In this document: positions 9,401-17,856 of the stretch, in pieces
Layout: each line of letters begins with the position of its first letter
Numbering within the stretch: the stretch's first letter is position 1
NCBI GenBank assembly: GCA_022457155.1
Contig: JAJGOT010000347.1
Coordinates: 62,001 to 126,000 of the forward strand
Length of the DNA stretch: 64,000 nucleotides
Source of the DNA: Cladopsammia gracilis
Taxonomy: Eukaryota > Cnidaria > Anthozoa > Scleractinia > Dendrophylliidae
Direction of reading: 5' to 3'
Position numbers and translations under genes: made by a program
Notes under the pieces: model-generated
The model's database searches: none
Seen by the model: the letters and a program-made list of their open reading frames with translations, nothing else
What the model was told of the DNA's origin: nothing

Positions 9401-11919
9401 CATAGACTTAATTTTGAAAATAACTTTCTAGGGGTGATAGGCACTTTAACGCCTCCAAGTACAAGAATGCTTGTTACATTAATTGATATATTTTCTCTTG
9501 TTTTGTCTTTCTAAAGGGATATGAAAATAAGGCGGCACAGAATGTGTTCTCTGACCCGGAGAGGACTGAACAGAAAAGCAATGAAGGTTGGTGCATACCT
9601 TTAATAAAGTGTAATATATCTTATAAACCAAGCACGAGAACCATACTAGGAAAATCATGGGTGGTCCGAGGTCTTGACAGTACACGCCAGATCCCTACAA
9701 AAAGACAGACATTCTAGACTCCGAGCAAGTTAATTAATTGCAGAGTAATTACTATTTTTTTTCATAGAAATTGATATACCGACCGCACACAGCGAACCTG
9801 TTGCAGAAATAAAGGTAAAGTCAGGAGATGTTAGTGGGACTAAACTGAAGAAAACTTTGATTTTTTCATATTTAAATTTGATTTTGTAAAGTTAGTATTC
9901 CACCCTACTTTAGCCCTTTTTCTTGATGCATAAACCAACTGGTTTTAAAACAACACCATCAATAACGACAATATAGTTTAAATCTTAATTTGTTGTTGCT
10001 GATGGTCTTGTTTTAATTTTATAAGACAAATAATGGAAAATGCGTCGACACAGCTAAGTCAACTCATTCTAAAAGACAACTCCATCAGGGCTACAACCAG
10101 CTAGCTGTCCATATTGGGGAGGTGTCTGTCTTATAGAGAGTTCAGTTACAGTGACATAAGTGACTGAAGTGCGGTAGAAACCAACTTTAGGTGTCCATAT
10201 TAGAGAGTTGTCCATCTTATAGAGAGTTCAGTAACATGAGTGACTGAAGTGCGGTAGAAACCAACTTTAGGTGTCCATATTAGAGAGGTGTCCATCTTAT
10301 AGAGAGTTCAGTAATATGAGTGACTGAAGTGCGGTAGAAACCAACTTTAGGTGTCCATATTAGAGAGGTGTCCATCTTATAGAGAGTTCAGTTGCAGTAA
10401 AATGAGTGACTGAAGTGTGGTAGAATCGAACTTTAGGTGTCCATATTAGCGAGGTATCCATCTTATACATGAGTATCTCTAGTCATTGATGGACCGGTTT
10501 CTAAATCGATTGCAACTTGACATAGGTTACCAGGGGCAGATTTAGGGGAGGGGCCGAAGGGGGCCGCGGCCCCCTTTTTTGTCTGGGATTTTGTAAACAA
10601 CGTTTTATCTGATGGTATTGTGAGATGGGTGACTCTATTTAAATTAGCTTCCATACCACTCGAGTTCTTGTATTTCGTTTGTAAGAAAGTTCGAGTTGAT
10701 TCAAGTCATGTTTGACCACAACTACATTTTGCATTTTATTAAATATTTCAACACTTCTTGTTCAATATGGGATCCAAGCATTTGCCAAATTTGAGCGTCC
10801 AGAATGCACCATATTACATCTCAGAGAACTTTTAAAGTTATCAAAATTTCTGGGGGCCATACCCCCGGACCCCCTAGAAAGGCACAGCGCGCAAGCAAGC
10901 AAGCCATTAAAGTGACCCTATGATCAGAGTTTTGATTTTCATTTTTTTTTACATTTTCGTGTACTAGTAGACTTTCTCACTCATCTTGCCAAATTTCAAT
11001 CCATTACGAACATCAGAAGTCATTTTATTTTAACATTTATTTCCGAGAATTTACGGCCGCCATTAATCAACCTTGTCCAAGGCTTGGTTGCGAATGGGAG
11101 AAAGTGACGTTAAAGACTCAAACATACCTCACGGGTTGAAATTATAATAACAATCAGCATAGAAAATTGCACGAAGAACAAGTCCAAAGTTTTTGTTGCT
11201 TTTCGCGTGATTTTCAACACTTATTGTTATTATAATTTCAACCCGTGAGGTATGTTTGAGTCTTTGACGTCACTTTCTCCAATTCTCAACCAAGCCTTGG
11301 AACAAGGTTGATTAATGGCGGCCGTAAATTCTCGGAAATAAATGTTAAAATAAAATGACTTCTGATGTTCGTAATGAATTGAAATTTGGCAAGATGAGTA
11401 AGAAAGTCTAATTGTACACGAAAATGTAAAAAAAAAAAATGAAAATAAAAAATTTGATCACAGGGGCACTTTAAATAGGGCACTAACTCGCCTATTGTCT
11501 CTCATACACATTTCTACGGCCCCTCGTTTTAAAATTCCTGGATCCTGTTTTCAAGTTCTCACTGATTGTCGTTTCCAAAATGGTCTAGAACAGACTTGAT
11601 TGATTTTTCTATTGGTGTTTTAGTATTATTTTGCAAATAAGTAAAGGTATTTTAGCATGGTTTTTCCCCTTTCCTCTTGAAACAAATTCTGTAAGCAAAG
11701 ATTGAAATTATAAGTTATGCGAAATACCTTAGTTCGCAGTGCTGATATTACCTTCCTTTATTTTTACAGAACATAAGTAAAGAAGCAGACGCTTCATTCA
11801 TTTCAATAAAACTAAAACAATTCAGAAAACTATTTAAACGAGGAACCGGAAAACGAAGATCCTGGACACTAAGGCTGAGGACACTTGTTCCATGTGTCTT
11901 TAGCAAAACGAAGGAGTAA
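404..11919 (+). CDS. OTU-domain cysteine protease with coiled coil, nine-exon gene
   Basis: Exons 404-456, 1081-1243, 3516-3863, 5771-5851, 7747-7810, 8087-8130, 9517-9586, 9768-9814 and 11770-11919 join with matching phases (1020 nt, 339 residues plus stop). OTU proteases cleave ubiquitin chains. Here the catalytic Asp-x-x-Cys motif is ADGHC (D62, C65) at the end of exon 2, and the catalytic His lies in HYEPL (H181) at the end of exon 3. Residues about 189-250 (exons 4-6) are Glu/Lys/Leu-rich with heptad-like spacing, a likely coiled coil. The last about 50 residues are basic. There is no signal peptide or membrane segment, so it is probably cytosolic or nuclear. The start is the ATG at 404 because its exon ends in phase 2 at GTAATT and exon 2 opens with the one base needed. 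The introns hold several transposons. The family-level call is good; the substrate is unknown, and extra small exons in the large introns cannot be excluded. Confidence 0.72.
581..640. repeat. Imperfect hairpin in OTU intron 1
   Basis: TTTCTATCGCGT is repeated inverted as ACGCGATAGAAA, with GTTGAT/ATCAAC also paired. It is probably a relic of a fold-back element. Confidence 0.4.
1081..1243 (+). CDS. OTU gene, exon 2 (catalytic Asp/Cys)
   Basis: The acceptor TGTGTTTACAG ends at 1080 and the donor GTGAGTA starts at 1244. The exon is 163 nt, entered after two bases of a codon and left in phase 0. It encodes a Ser/Cys/Asp-rich linker, then FRLLGFRRETVPADGHCLIH, which matches the start of an OTU fold with the D-x-x-C catalytic loop. 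Confidence 0.75.
1633..1685. repeat. Short perfect hairpin
   Basis: CTCGGTCATGGCGT at the left is the exact reverse complement of ACGCCATGACCGAG at the right, with a loop of about 25 bases. It lies in OTU intron 2. Confidence 0.5.
1740..2320. repeat. Cluster of TAAGACGCG motifs in OTU intron 2
   Basis: The 9-10 bp word TAAGACGCGA recurs in both orientations at about 1800-1880, and CGTCTTATTTAAGACGCG-type pairs recur at about 2250-2310. Two copies of GGACCATTTATRC-like sequence precede it. The outer ends look inverted, so this may be a decayed fold-back element of about 580 bp. No coding potential was seen. Confidence 0.45.
3516..3863 (+). CDS. OTU gene, exon 3 (OTU core, catalytic His)
   Basis: The acceptor TATTTTTAACAG ends at 3515 and the donor GTAAGC starts at 3864. 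The exon is 348 nt with phase 0 at both ends. It encodes the helical and sheet core of the OTU fold and ends with IRLFYHDYHYEPLIIV; the HY pair is the expected catalytic His region. This is the longest exon and the strongest evidence for the family. Confidence 0.8.
4052..4236. mobile_element. Fold-back MITE
   Basis: Arms of about 70 bp (TAGACTACGAGCAGTCTCTC at the left, its complement at the right) flank a loop of about 45 bp. It lies in OTU intron 3. No clear target duplication. Confidence 0.6.
4855..4916 (+). repeat. Pyrimidine (C/T) low-complexity tract
   Basis: This is about 60 bases of almost pure C and T. Proline-rich open frames across it are artefacts. Confidence 0.7.
5771..5851 (+). 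CDS. OTU gene, exon 4 (coiled coil)
   Basis: A T-rich tract and AAAAAAG precede 5771, and the donor GTAAGT starts at 5852. The exon is 81 nt, phase 0 to phase 0, and encodes 27 residues rich in Glu, Lys, Asn and Leu, such as KLRKENNELKKEVFHLK, typical of a coiled coil. Confidence 0.7.
5963..6151. mobile_element. TTAA-flanked MITE, family shared with the protease promoters
   Basis: Ends CCCTTTCACTCCCAGAG and CTCTTGGGAGTTAAAGGA are imperfect inverted repeats. TTAA lies at 5959-5962 and 6152-6155. The same sequence (CAATTATGGAGACATG, GAAATCCTATGGTGTGACC) occurs near 22850-22945 (inverted) and 63462-63690. It sits in OTU intron 4, with an insertion signature of piggyBac/Kolobok type. Confidence 0.6.
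7205..7690 (+). mobile_element. 5'-truncated CR1/Rex-like LINE fragment
   Basis: The 3' end of a non-LTR reverse transcriptase is readable: LQKLQNRAARVITKSSYDTN followed by LGWDNLCVRRAKQKANIMYK, typical of the C-terminal region of CR1/Rex-type LINEs. After a stop, the frame LWNNLPEELRTTQSLSLFKK resumes. The element ends with AATAAAGATTTTGATTTGATTGA, a short-repeat LINE tail. It is dead and lies in the OTU gene intron before exon 5. Confidence 0.72.
7747..7810 (+). CDS. OTU gene, exon 5 (coiled coil)
   Basis: The acceptor TATCTTTTAG ends at 7746 and the donor GTTAGT starts at 7811. The exon is 64 nt, entered in phase 0 and left in phase 1. It encodes ARQDDLINGINFLIKEYDKE and continues the coiled coil. 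Confidence 0.65.
7938..7962 (+). repeat. Poly(G) tract, about 25 G
   Basis: Uninterrupted run of G in the intron just before OTU exon 6. The length is likely to be imprecise in an assembly. Confidence 0.8.
8087..8130 (+). CDS. OTU gene, exon 6 (coiled coil)
   Basis: The acceptor TGTTTCATGTCATTAG ends at 8086 and the donor GTAATG starts at 8131. The exon is 44 nt, phase 1 to phase 0, and encodes DTLLDEIMSLRTKLE including the split Asp codon. Confidence 0.62.
8152..8654. mobile_element. MITE in OTU intron 6
   Basis: The terminal inverted repeats are CCTTATTATAGGAAATTAAC at the left and its complement at the right. AATTAACGCGAATTTT subrepeats recur internally. No coding sequence; the target duplication is unclear. 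Confidence 0.6.
8779..8920. mobile_element. Near-perfect palindromic MITE
   Basis: Arms of about 60 bp begin CCTGGTTGTTCAAAAGATGG and include GGATAGCGCTATCC, itself palindromic, with a small loop near 8845-8855. It lies in OTU intron 6. Confidence 0.65.
8996..9445. mobile_element. TTAA-flanked fold-back MITE
   Basis: The terminal inverted repeat is AGTGCCTATCACCCCTAGAA, with TTAA at 8992-8995 and 9446-9449. Long arms of about 190 bp are imperfect copies (CTAATTAGCATTTTG near the inside). This is a piggyBac/Kolobok-type signature, with no transposase. Confidence 0.7.
9517..9586 (+). CDS. OTU gene, exon 7
   Basis: The acceptor TTTGTCTTTCTAAAG ends at 9516 and the donor GTTGGT starts at 9587. 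The exon is 70 nt, phase 0 to phase 1, and encodes a polar linker of 23 residues. The exon 5/6 phase pattern is repeated by exons 7/8, which may reflect an old exon-pair duplication. Confidence 0.58.
9768..9814 (+). CDS. OTU gene, exon 8
   Basis: The acceptor TTTTTTTTCATAG ends at 9767 and the donor GTAAAG starts at 9815. The exon is 47 nt, phase 1 to phase 0, and encodes EIDIPTAHSEPVAEIK. Confidence 0.58.
10105..10465 (+). repeat. Minisatellite, about 90-bp unit, four copies
   Basis: The unit contains GGTGTCCATATTAGAGAGG, then TCCATCTTATAGAGAGTTCA, then GACTGAAGTGCGGTAGAAAC. Four copies differ by a few bases and by small indels in the CAGTTACAGTGACAT segment. It lies in OTU intron 8. Confidence 0.75.
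10911..11470. mobile_element. Large TTAA-flanked palindromic element
   Basis: Inverted arms of about 245 bp, highly similar, surround a 70-bp centre. Ends are AGTGACCCTATGATCA and TGATCACAGGGGCACT. TTAA lies at 10907-10910 and 11471-11474. The ends resemble those of the 8996-9445 element (AGTGMC...), so they may be one superfamily. It lies in OTU intron 8 and would fold into a strong hairpin in the pre-mRNA. Confidence 0.72.
11770..11919 (+). CDS. OTU gene, terminal exon 9
   Basis: The acceptor TTTATTTTTACAG ends at 11769. The exon is entered in phase 0 and encodes 49 residues, very rich in Lys and Arg (for example KQFRKLFKRGTGKRR), then TAA at 11917. The basic stretch could be a nuclear or nucleic-acid-binding signal; that is inference. 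Confidence 0.6.
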   Translation, partial: NISKEADASFISIKLKQFRKLFKRGTGKRRSWTLRLRTLVPCVFSKTKE

Positions 11920-12050
11920 AGAAAATGAGGTATTGATAAGAAGGAGATAAGAGAGCTTGGAATATATGCGTTCAGTACACAAAGCACACTTACCCCAGTA
12001 AGACGTGATAGACAAATGTCTGGGAGCGGACAAAAAACGTTCACCCTGCA

Positions 12051-12071
12051 CCCCCCCCCCCCCCCCCCCCC
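12051..12071 (+). repeat. Poly(C) tract, about 21 C
   Basis: Uninterrupted C run downstream of the OTU stop codon. Confidence 0.8.
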
Positions 12072-12198
12072 TTCAAGCGGGAACTCAACTTCTTCCCCGC
12101 CTGCGAGCGTAGAAATCACTTGACATCTTCGCTACCCGATCTTTGATTATAGTTTAAGGTGATTCCCTATTATTGCATTGCGTATCACTACTCCGCAT

Positions 12199-12204
12199 AA
12201 TAAA
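12199..12204 (+). promoter_or_regulatory. Possible poly(A) signal of the OTU gene
   Basis: AATAAA lies 280 bases after the stop codon. It is the first canonical hexamer downstream. The cleavage site is not visible. Confidence 0.3.
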
Positions 12205-13340
12205 TTGCGTCATTTGCGCATGCACGAGCGCGCGCACACTCCGAAGCAAAAGGGTTTCCTTTGAGGATTCAGTTTCCTTAGTAAATAAGTGGTAGTTTTC
12301 TCCTAAACGAGCATGGTGACCTATCTTTTTAATTCCATGTGCTTGAAGAAAATACTACTTTCTACTATATATCCATATTTGAAGAATTTCTCATTAGTAG
12401 ATTTTGAAATATTCTCATGAACTGAAATCACTTTTACGATCTAGTTTTTAGCGTTTCACTGGGAGTGAGCAGATGTTGAAATTGCCCTGTTATTTCATTA
12501 GTTTCTCTTTTTCGGTAACTTTAAGGCTTTTTTTTTGTACGATGACATTGTTCTGGTATCATAACACTAATACTAATATTTCATTGCTAATAATTACTTT
12601 CTGTAAATAATGGTTGCCTCTCGCTCAAGGATAGGATTTTCAATATTGCCGTCAAGCTAGCAAATTAATTGACAATTCATTCAAATTGATTCAAACTTTG
12701 TACCGAGTCAGCAGGCAGCATCCACTGCTGCATCGGTATACTAGTTTTAGGTTAATAATTAACAGTTTTCTGAGAAATGTTGTTTTGGGTGTTAAATTAC
12801 AGCCCCTCACTTTTTGACATGTTGCTTTCATAAAAAATCACTTGATTTTTGGTACAATAAATCTTTATGACATGGAGTGCAACCTAATTGAGTGTTTTCG
12901 CCTTCGGACCATTTTGGTCACCATGGTAGCCAATCAAACGTTTTAGAAGGCAAATTTCTTATAAAACCAGGTTTATTTGAGAAAATGAAATTCTACTCAG
13001 TAGGGTTGCAGAAAAATATGAGGGGCCACCCACAAAAAAGGCCCTTATTTTATAGTGAAAAAAATTAATTTGCCAAAGAAATGAATATATATTCTGAAAC
13101 TAGATAGATTCATGTAGTCATTGAGGGGTAATAAAAAAAATATTGACGAATTTTAAAAATTTTTGCCAAAATCCGACCAGAGGGCCCCCTTTAAATGAAA
13201 CGCAGCTGTTGTAGTTAACGGGGCATGGACAACTTGCGGGAACTTGTTGAGGGGAAGCTCGCAGCATCGCGAACGAGTTTGTGTCCCGGTGCGATGTCGC
13301 TGTAGCTTACTGAAAAGTTAATGGATTTTAAAAATGTATT
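12205..13340. other. Intergenic, no gene seen
   Basis: AT-rich unique-looking sequence. I see no open frame with coding character and no clear repeat. AATTGTTTTCGCC-type and CCATGGTAGCCAATC-type words may come from dispersed repeats. Confidence 0.4.
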
Positions 13341-13820
13341 TTTTTTTGCTGATCGATCTTTGATTGTAATTTTGTAGTTGGTGGGCGCGGCTGCTATGGT
13401 TGGGGCACATAGACAACTGCGGAAAATTCTACGAATCTGGGAAAGAATTTTACTCACGAAACTCATCACAGCCTCATCTTTAAAATGGCGGGAAATCATT
13501 TCCCAGGGACGGATACAAAGCGAGTGTTTAGTCCAGGTATGGTGTCGCTGTAGTATAATCTCTGTTTTTATTCATTTATTTATCAGGAGAAGAAACGTTG
13601 GCGTAGTTGCCAAAACTTATAGTCTGCGATCTTTGTGTATCCATCTTGATAGCTACAACCTCGATCGGACAAAACTAGTTGAGACAAACTGAAACTATAC
13701 GCTCACATTTCTCTATGGTCCTACAAACCCCTTCACCTTCCTCCCTCCTTTCTTCCGATGTTGTTTTGGGAATCACAGGGCCGGATTTGTATGGGCCAAT
13801 TTTCAGTCTTAAACAACATT

Positions 13821-13984
13821 CAGGGGCGGATTTAGGGGTGGGCCGAGGGGGCCGCGGCCCCCCTTTGCCTTTTGCCCCTAGATTGTCACGCCTTCGGCGC
13901 TCCGGATGGGCGCTGGCGCGCCCATATTGTCACTATAAAAATTGCTCCGGCCCCCTCTTCATAGTTTTCCTGGATCCGCCCTTG
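13821..13984. mobile_element. MITE with ACATT target duplication
   Basis: Ends CAGGGGCGGATTTAGG and CCTGGATCCGCCCTTG are imperfect inverted repeats. ACATT flanks both sides (13816-13820, 13985-13989). A GC-rich GGGGGCCGCGGCCCC palindrome lies inside. A related left end occurs at about 10531. Confidence 0.6.
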
Positions 13985-16422
13985 ACATTGTATAGAGGGT
14001 GGGGGATGGGACAAGTTTTTTAAGTTTGTGAATGTGAAATTATGGTGCATAGTTCTCAACAGTTTTGTCCGAGATTGTAGCTGGAAAGTTGATGAGATTC
14101 GAAATTTAAAAAAATGTAAGTTTCTTCGCTGATCGATCTTTGAACGTGTTTTTATAGTTGATGGACGCGGCTGTTATGGTTGAGGCGCATCGAATCTGGC
14201 AAAGAATTTCACTCGTGGAACTCCTCACAGCCTTCTCTTTAAAAATGGTGGGAACACATCGATTTCCAGGGGCGGAAACAGAGCGAGTGTTTAGTGCAGG
14301 TATGTTGTTGCTGTAATCTCTTTTATTTATTTATTTATTCATTCATTCATTCATTTATTCATTTATGTATTTATCAGCTAGTAGCTAGGAACCTTAACGT
14401 AGTTGCGTAAACTCATATTCTTCGATCTTAATGTATCCATCTTGGTAGCTACCTGAAATGCTGATGGAATTAAAAACAATGTAATTTTCTTTGCTTATCG
14501 ATCTTTGAACGTGATTTTATAGTTATTGGACGAGGGTGTTGAAATTGGGTTGCAATCGCTTGCCGAGCTACTCACAGCTGCCGCCACCGATTGGCGAAAA
14601 ATTAAAACATGTCTATGAGCGAAGACCAAAAGAGCAAGTGTTTAGTCATGTTCAGGTAGGACGTGGCTGTAAGCTCATTTGTTACTCATTCGCTAACGCA
14701 AGACCGTAGTTAAGACAGTAGTTCACTTAATTGCGGGAACTGTAATTTGTGAAGCAGTATCGAGTTAATTGGTGACTGCCTTCTAATCGGCTTGCTATTT
14801 TCTTCTTCCCTGACAAATGTTTTATCATGATCTCATAATTGATGGACGCTGCCAACTCCTGTGAATCTGGGACGAAAATCCACCCACAGAGCTACTCACA
14901 AATGCCTCCATCAAATGGCGATAAAGCATCTCCAGGAGCGACGACCAAAAGAGGGAGTGTTTGGTCATATGCAGGTGAATGTGGCTGTAATCTTTACGTT
15001 ATTGTTTACTCATTTCGTTAATGAAGGGCCGTACCTAAAACAGAAGTAGGAAGTTCACATAATTGCGGAAAAGTCACATTTCGTGAAGCAACATCGGTTC
15101 AGTTAATTGGTGAATAACTACCTTTTAAAAGCTTGGGATCTTCCTCTTCCCTGACAATTCTTTTATCATGTTCTGATAGTTGATGGAACCTGCCACATTC
15201 TGCGAACCTGGGACGAAAACTAACTCACCCACGGAGCTACTTACGGCCGCCGCCATCAAATGGCGGGAAAACATGCCCAGGAGCGACGACTAAAAGAGGG
15301 AGCGTTTGGTCATGTGCAGGTGAATGTGGCTGTAATCTCATTGTTTACTCATTTCGTTAATGAAGGGCCGTACCTACAACAGCAGTAGGAAGTTCACATA
15401 ATTGCGGAAAAGTCACATTTCGTGAAGCAACATCGGTTCAGTTAATTGTTGAATAACTACCTTTTAAAAGCTTGGGATCTTCCTCTTCCCTGACAAATCT
15501 TTTATCATGTTCTGATAGTTGATGGACCCAGCCACATTCTGCGAACCTGGGACGAAAAGTAACTCACCTACGGAGCTACTTACGACCGCCGCCATCAAAT
15601 GGCGGGGAAACATGCCCAGGAGCGACGACCAAAAGAGGGAGCGTTTGGTCATGTGCAGGTGAATGTGGCTGTAATCTCATTGTTTACTAATTTCGCTATT
15701 GAAAGGCCGTAGTTAAGGCAGAACTAGGAACGTAACTGCGGAAACTCATATTTTGTGAAGCAATATCGATTCAGTTAAATGGTTAATAGCTGACTTTTAA
15801 TAGCTTGTTATTTTCCTCTTCCCTGACAGATCATCTATCATGATCTCGCATATAGTCGATTGACGTTTCCATATCCTGCGAATTTGGGACGAAAACTCGT
15901 CCCAAGGCTGCTGGCAGCCGTTGCCTAGATAAGGGAGTAGTTAGCTATGTCCAGGTAGGATTCTCAGTACTTCTATTTTGTGCAGCAACAGATAGTTTTC
16001 CAGTAACCTCGTTCCCAGGGGCTTCTCCGTTTTCAAAATGGCGGGTGGGCGTAAAAACGCCTGGACAAAGCTGCCAAAATACTCGACAAACCATGGACTG
16101 AGTGTTTTATCACGTGACACACGATGAAATGACGTTTACGGAGGTTATTTCCAGCAATTTGGTAGCCGTGTTTGTTTGCTGGCAATCTGAAACCGTTGTA
16201 AATTTAACAAATTTGTTGCTGACTCACTCGGCTGCGCCTCGTGAGTCCACAACATTTTGACCATGTGATGACGTAAATCGTGGTAAATAAGAGTCCACAC
16301 CACGGAAAACCGGTGTAAATTTGTTTTTTACAACAATATTTAGAAAAAAATACAAGGAAAAATCGAAGTCTTGTTACAAAACGTGACAGCAAAGAAAGAG
16401 CAAGCGTTGTCTATAACTTTCT

Positions 16423-16522
16423 CGCAATCTGATTGGTTGTTTTCAAGCGCGCGTGATGTTAGCGTCAGCGCCGTTGTCTGGACTCTCATTTACCACTCAC
16501 ATCGACCAATCAGATTGCGAGT
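16423..16522. repeat. Inverted repeat around CAATCTGATTGGTTG
   Basis: CTCGCAATCTGATTGGTTG and CCAATCAGATTGCGAG face each other. This is part of an insertion of about 350 bp (roughly 16200-16545) that is absent from the duplicate copy near 27600. Confidence 0.45.
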
Positions 16523-16695
16523 TTAGCGGCAATTGTGGTAAAACATGTTTTACGCAAGGCTGCTAAAATGTGAGTATTTTGGCAATGAACCTTGTCCAGC
16601 AAGAGTTTCTACACCCGATCCGCCATTTTGAAAACAGAGAAGGGCCTGGGGACGAGATTTAGTTTACCAGCTGATGGTCTGGAGGGGTCAGCATA

Positions 16696-16877
16696 GACAA
16701 ATTCAGCTAACGCATTGTTGTACCCAATTCAAACCTTCTGGGAATGACATTCTTTGTTCACAATATTTCCATATAATTTCCATGTCAATGCTTCATTGAT
16801 ATGGAAACATGACGAACAAAGAGTTCCAATCCCAAAAGGTTTGAATTGGGTACAACAATGCGTTAGCCGAATTTGTC
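16696..16877. mobile_element. Nested Tc1/mariner-type MITE with TA duplication
   Basis: It starts GACAAATTCAGCTAACGCAT and ends with the near-complement GCGTTAGCCGAATTTGTC, flanked by TA at 16694-16695 and 16878-16879. Inner arms include TTGTTGTACCCAATTCAAAC. Removing it restores the left end of the host MITE. Confidence 0.7.
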
Positions 16878-16991
16878 TATTAGATTCCATCCACCAACAC
16901 CACCTCGGACACTTATTGAGATTATATAACGTAATGTCGACACAGAATTTATTTTCAATACATTTTTAAGTTTAAAAAAGAAAATCTAAAA

Positions 16992-17067
16992 TCCCCACTC
17001 AGGGTTGAACCTGCGACCTCAACTACGCTTAGGATTTTACAGCATACCGTACCACTGTACCACCTAG
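16992..17067 (-). ncRNA. tRNA-like (Pol III promoter-like) segment inside a MITE
   Basis: On the minus strand it reads GCTAGGTGGTACAGTGGTA (A-box-like), then CGCAGGTTCAACCCTGAG, a B-box-like GGTTCAACCC at 17002-17011. Stem pairing is poor, so it is a tRNA-derived relic rather than a working tRNA. Confidence 0.5.
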
Positions 17068-17452
17068 CTTCTCGGGTTGCTTAGTCCTAAATTTAACTAT
17101 AACTGCTACCCCTAACCTCAACTGAAAGCTAACCAGGTTCTCCGTTATATAAGTCTCAATAAGGTGTCCAATGTGGTGTTGGTGCATGGAATCTCATGCT
17201 AACCGTCTGGAGGAGACTTGAGGCTTTTCCTGGGAATTTTACAGAAATATTCATGACCACAGGCACACTTTTGAAACCTTTAACGTACCTTATTTTATCT
17301 TGTCCCCAGATACGCTTCATTCATTTCGATGAAATTCAAAAAGTGCTTATAGTGTTCTTTATTTAACAAAGAAGTCTTCAAAGACTATTTGAGTTGCTGT
17401 CCATAAGCGAAGACCAAAGAGCGAGTGTTTAGTCATGTTCAGGTAGGATATG

Positions 17453-17856
17453 CCTAGGTACTTGGTGTATCCCTGATCATAATGTATGGTACTTCATGTA
17501 TCCCTTATTGTAATGTATTTAGATATATTGCGGTGTAATTTAGGGTCGGATTACAGTATCTAGGGTTGAAGCACCGATTTTAGTATTTAGGTTTAAGCAC
17601 TGTTTCCAGTATTTCCAGTGTATCGAAAGGGCTAGTTCTTATATATGGTCTGGGCTAGCAGCATATTATCTTATATCCCTTAAAAATTACAGTTTCCGGC
17701 AGCTAGTCCTCGGTGGTGTAGTGGATAGTGTGTATACAGCAGATCATACGGCCCGGTTCGATTCCCTATTCTGCTGTTTTTATCTTCTTTTTCTACTGAA
17801 ATAAAAACTAAGGATGTTTAAATACAAAATAATAAGGGATACACCAAGTACATACC
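17453..17856. mobile_element. 404-bp MITE with 8-bp TSD and a tRNA-like core
   Basis: AGGATATG occurs at 17445-17452 and 17857-17864. TACTTGGTGTATCCCT at the left is the exact complement of AGGGATACACCAAGTA at the right. The duplicate locus near 28000 lacks it. The 8-bp duplication suggests hAT-type mobilisation. Confidence 0.72.
17706..17776 (+). ncRNA. tRNA-like segment (Asp/Glu-like) inside a MITE
   Basis: TCCTCGGTGGTGTAGTGGAT resembles the 5' half of tRNA-Asp/Glu (A box), and GGTTCGATTCC at 17755-17765 is a perfect B box. The 3' acceptor does not pair, and the anticodon stem is degenerate. It could act as a Pol III promoter or be SINE-derived. Confidence 0.55.

Larger units (their letters stand above)
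16686..17205. mobile_element. MITE with 8-bp TSD and internal tRNA-like sequence
   Basis: TCTGGAGG lies on both sides (16678-16685, 17206-17213). Ends GGTCAGCATA and the complement of TCTCATGCTAACCG are inverted, and ATTCCATCCACCAACACCAC near the left mirrors GTGGTGTTGGTGCATGGAAT at the right. The paralogous site near 27765 lacks the insertion. A second element is nested inside the left end. Confidence 0.7.

Noticed and set aside
17706..17776. A functional tRNA gene
   Set aside because: Boxes A and B are present but acceptor and anticodon stems do not pair; kept only as tRNA-like.
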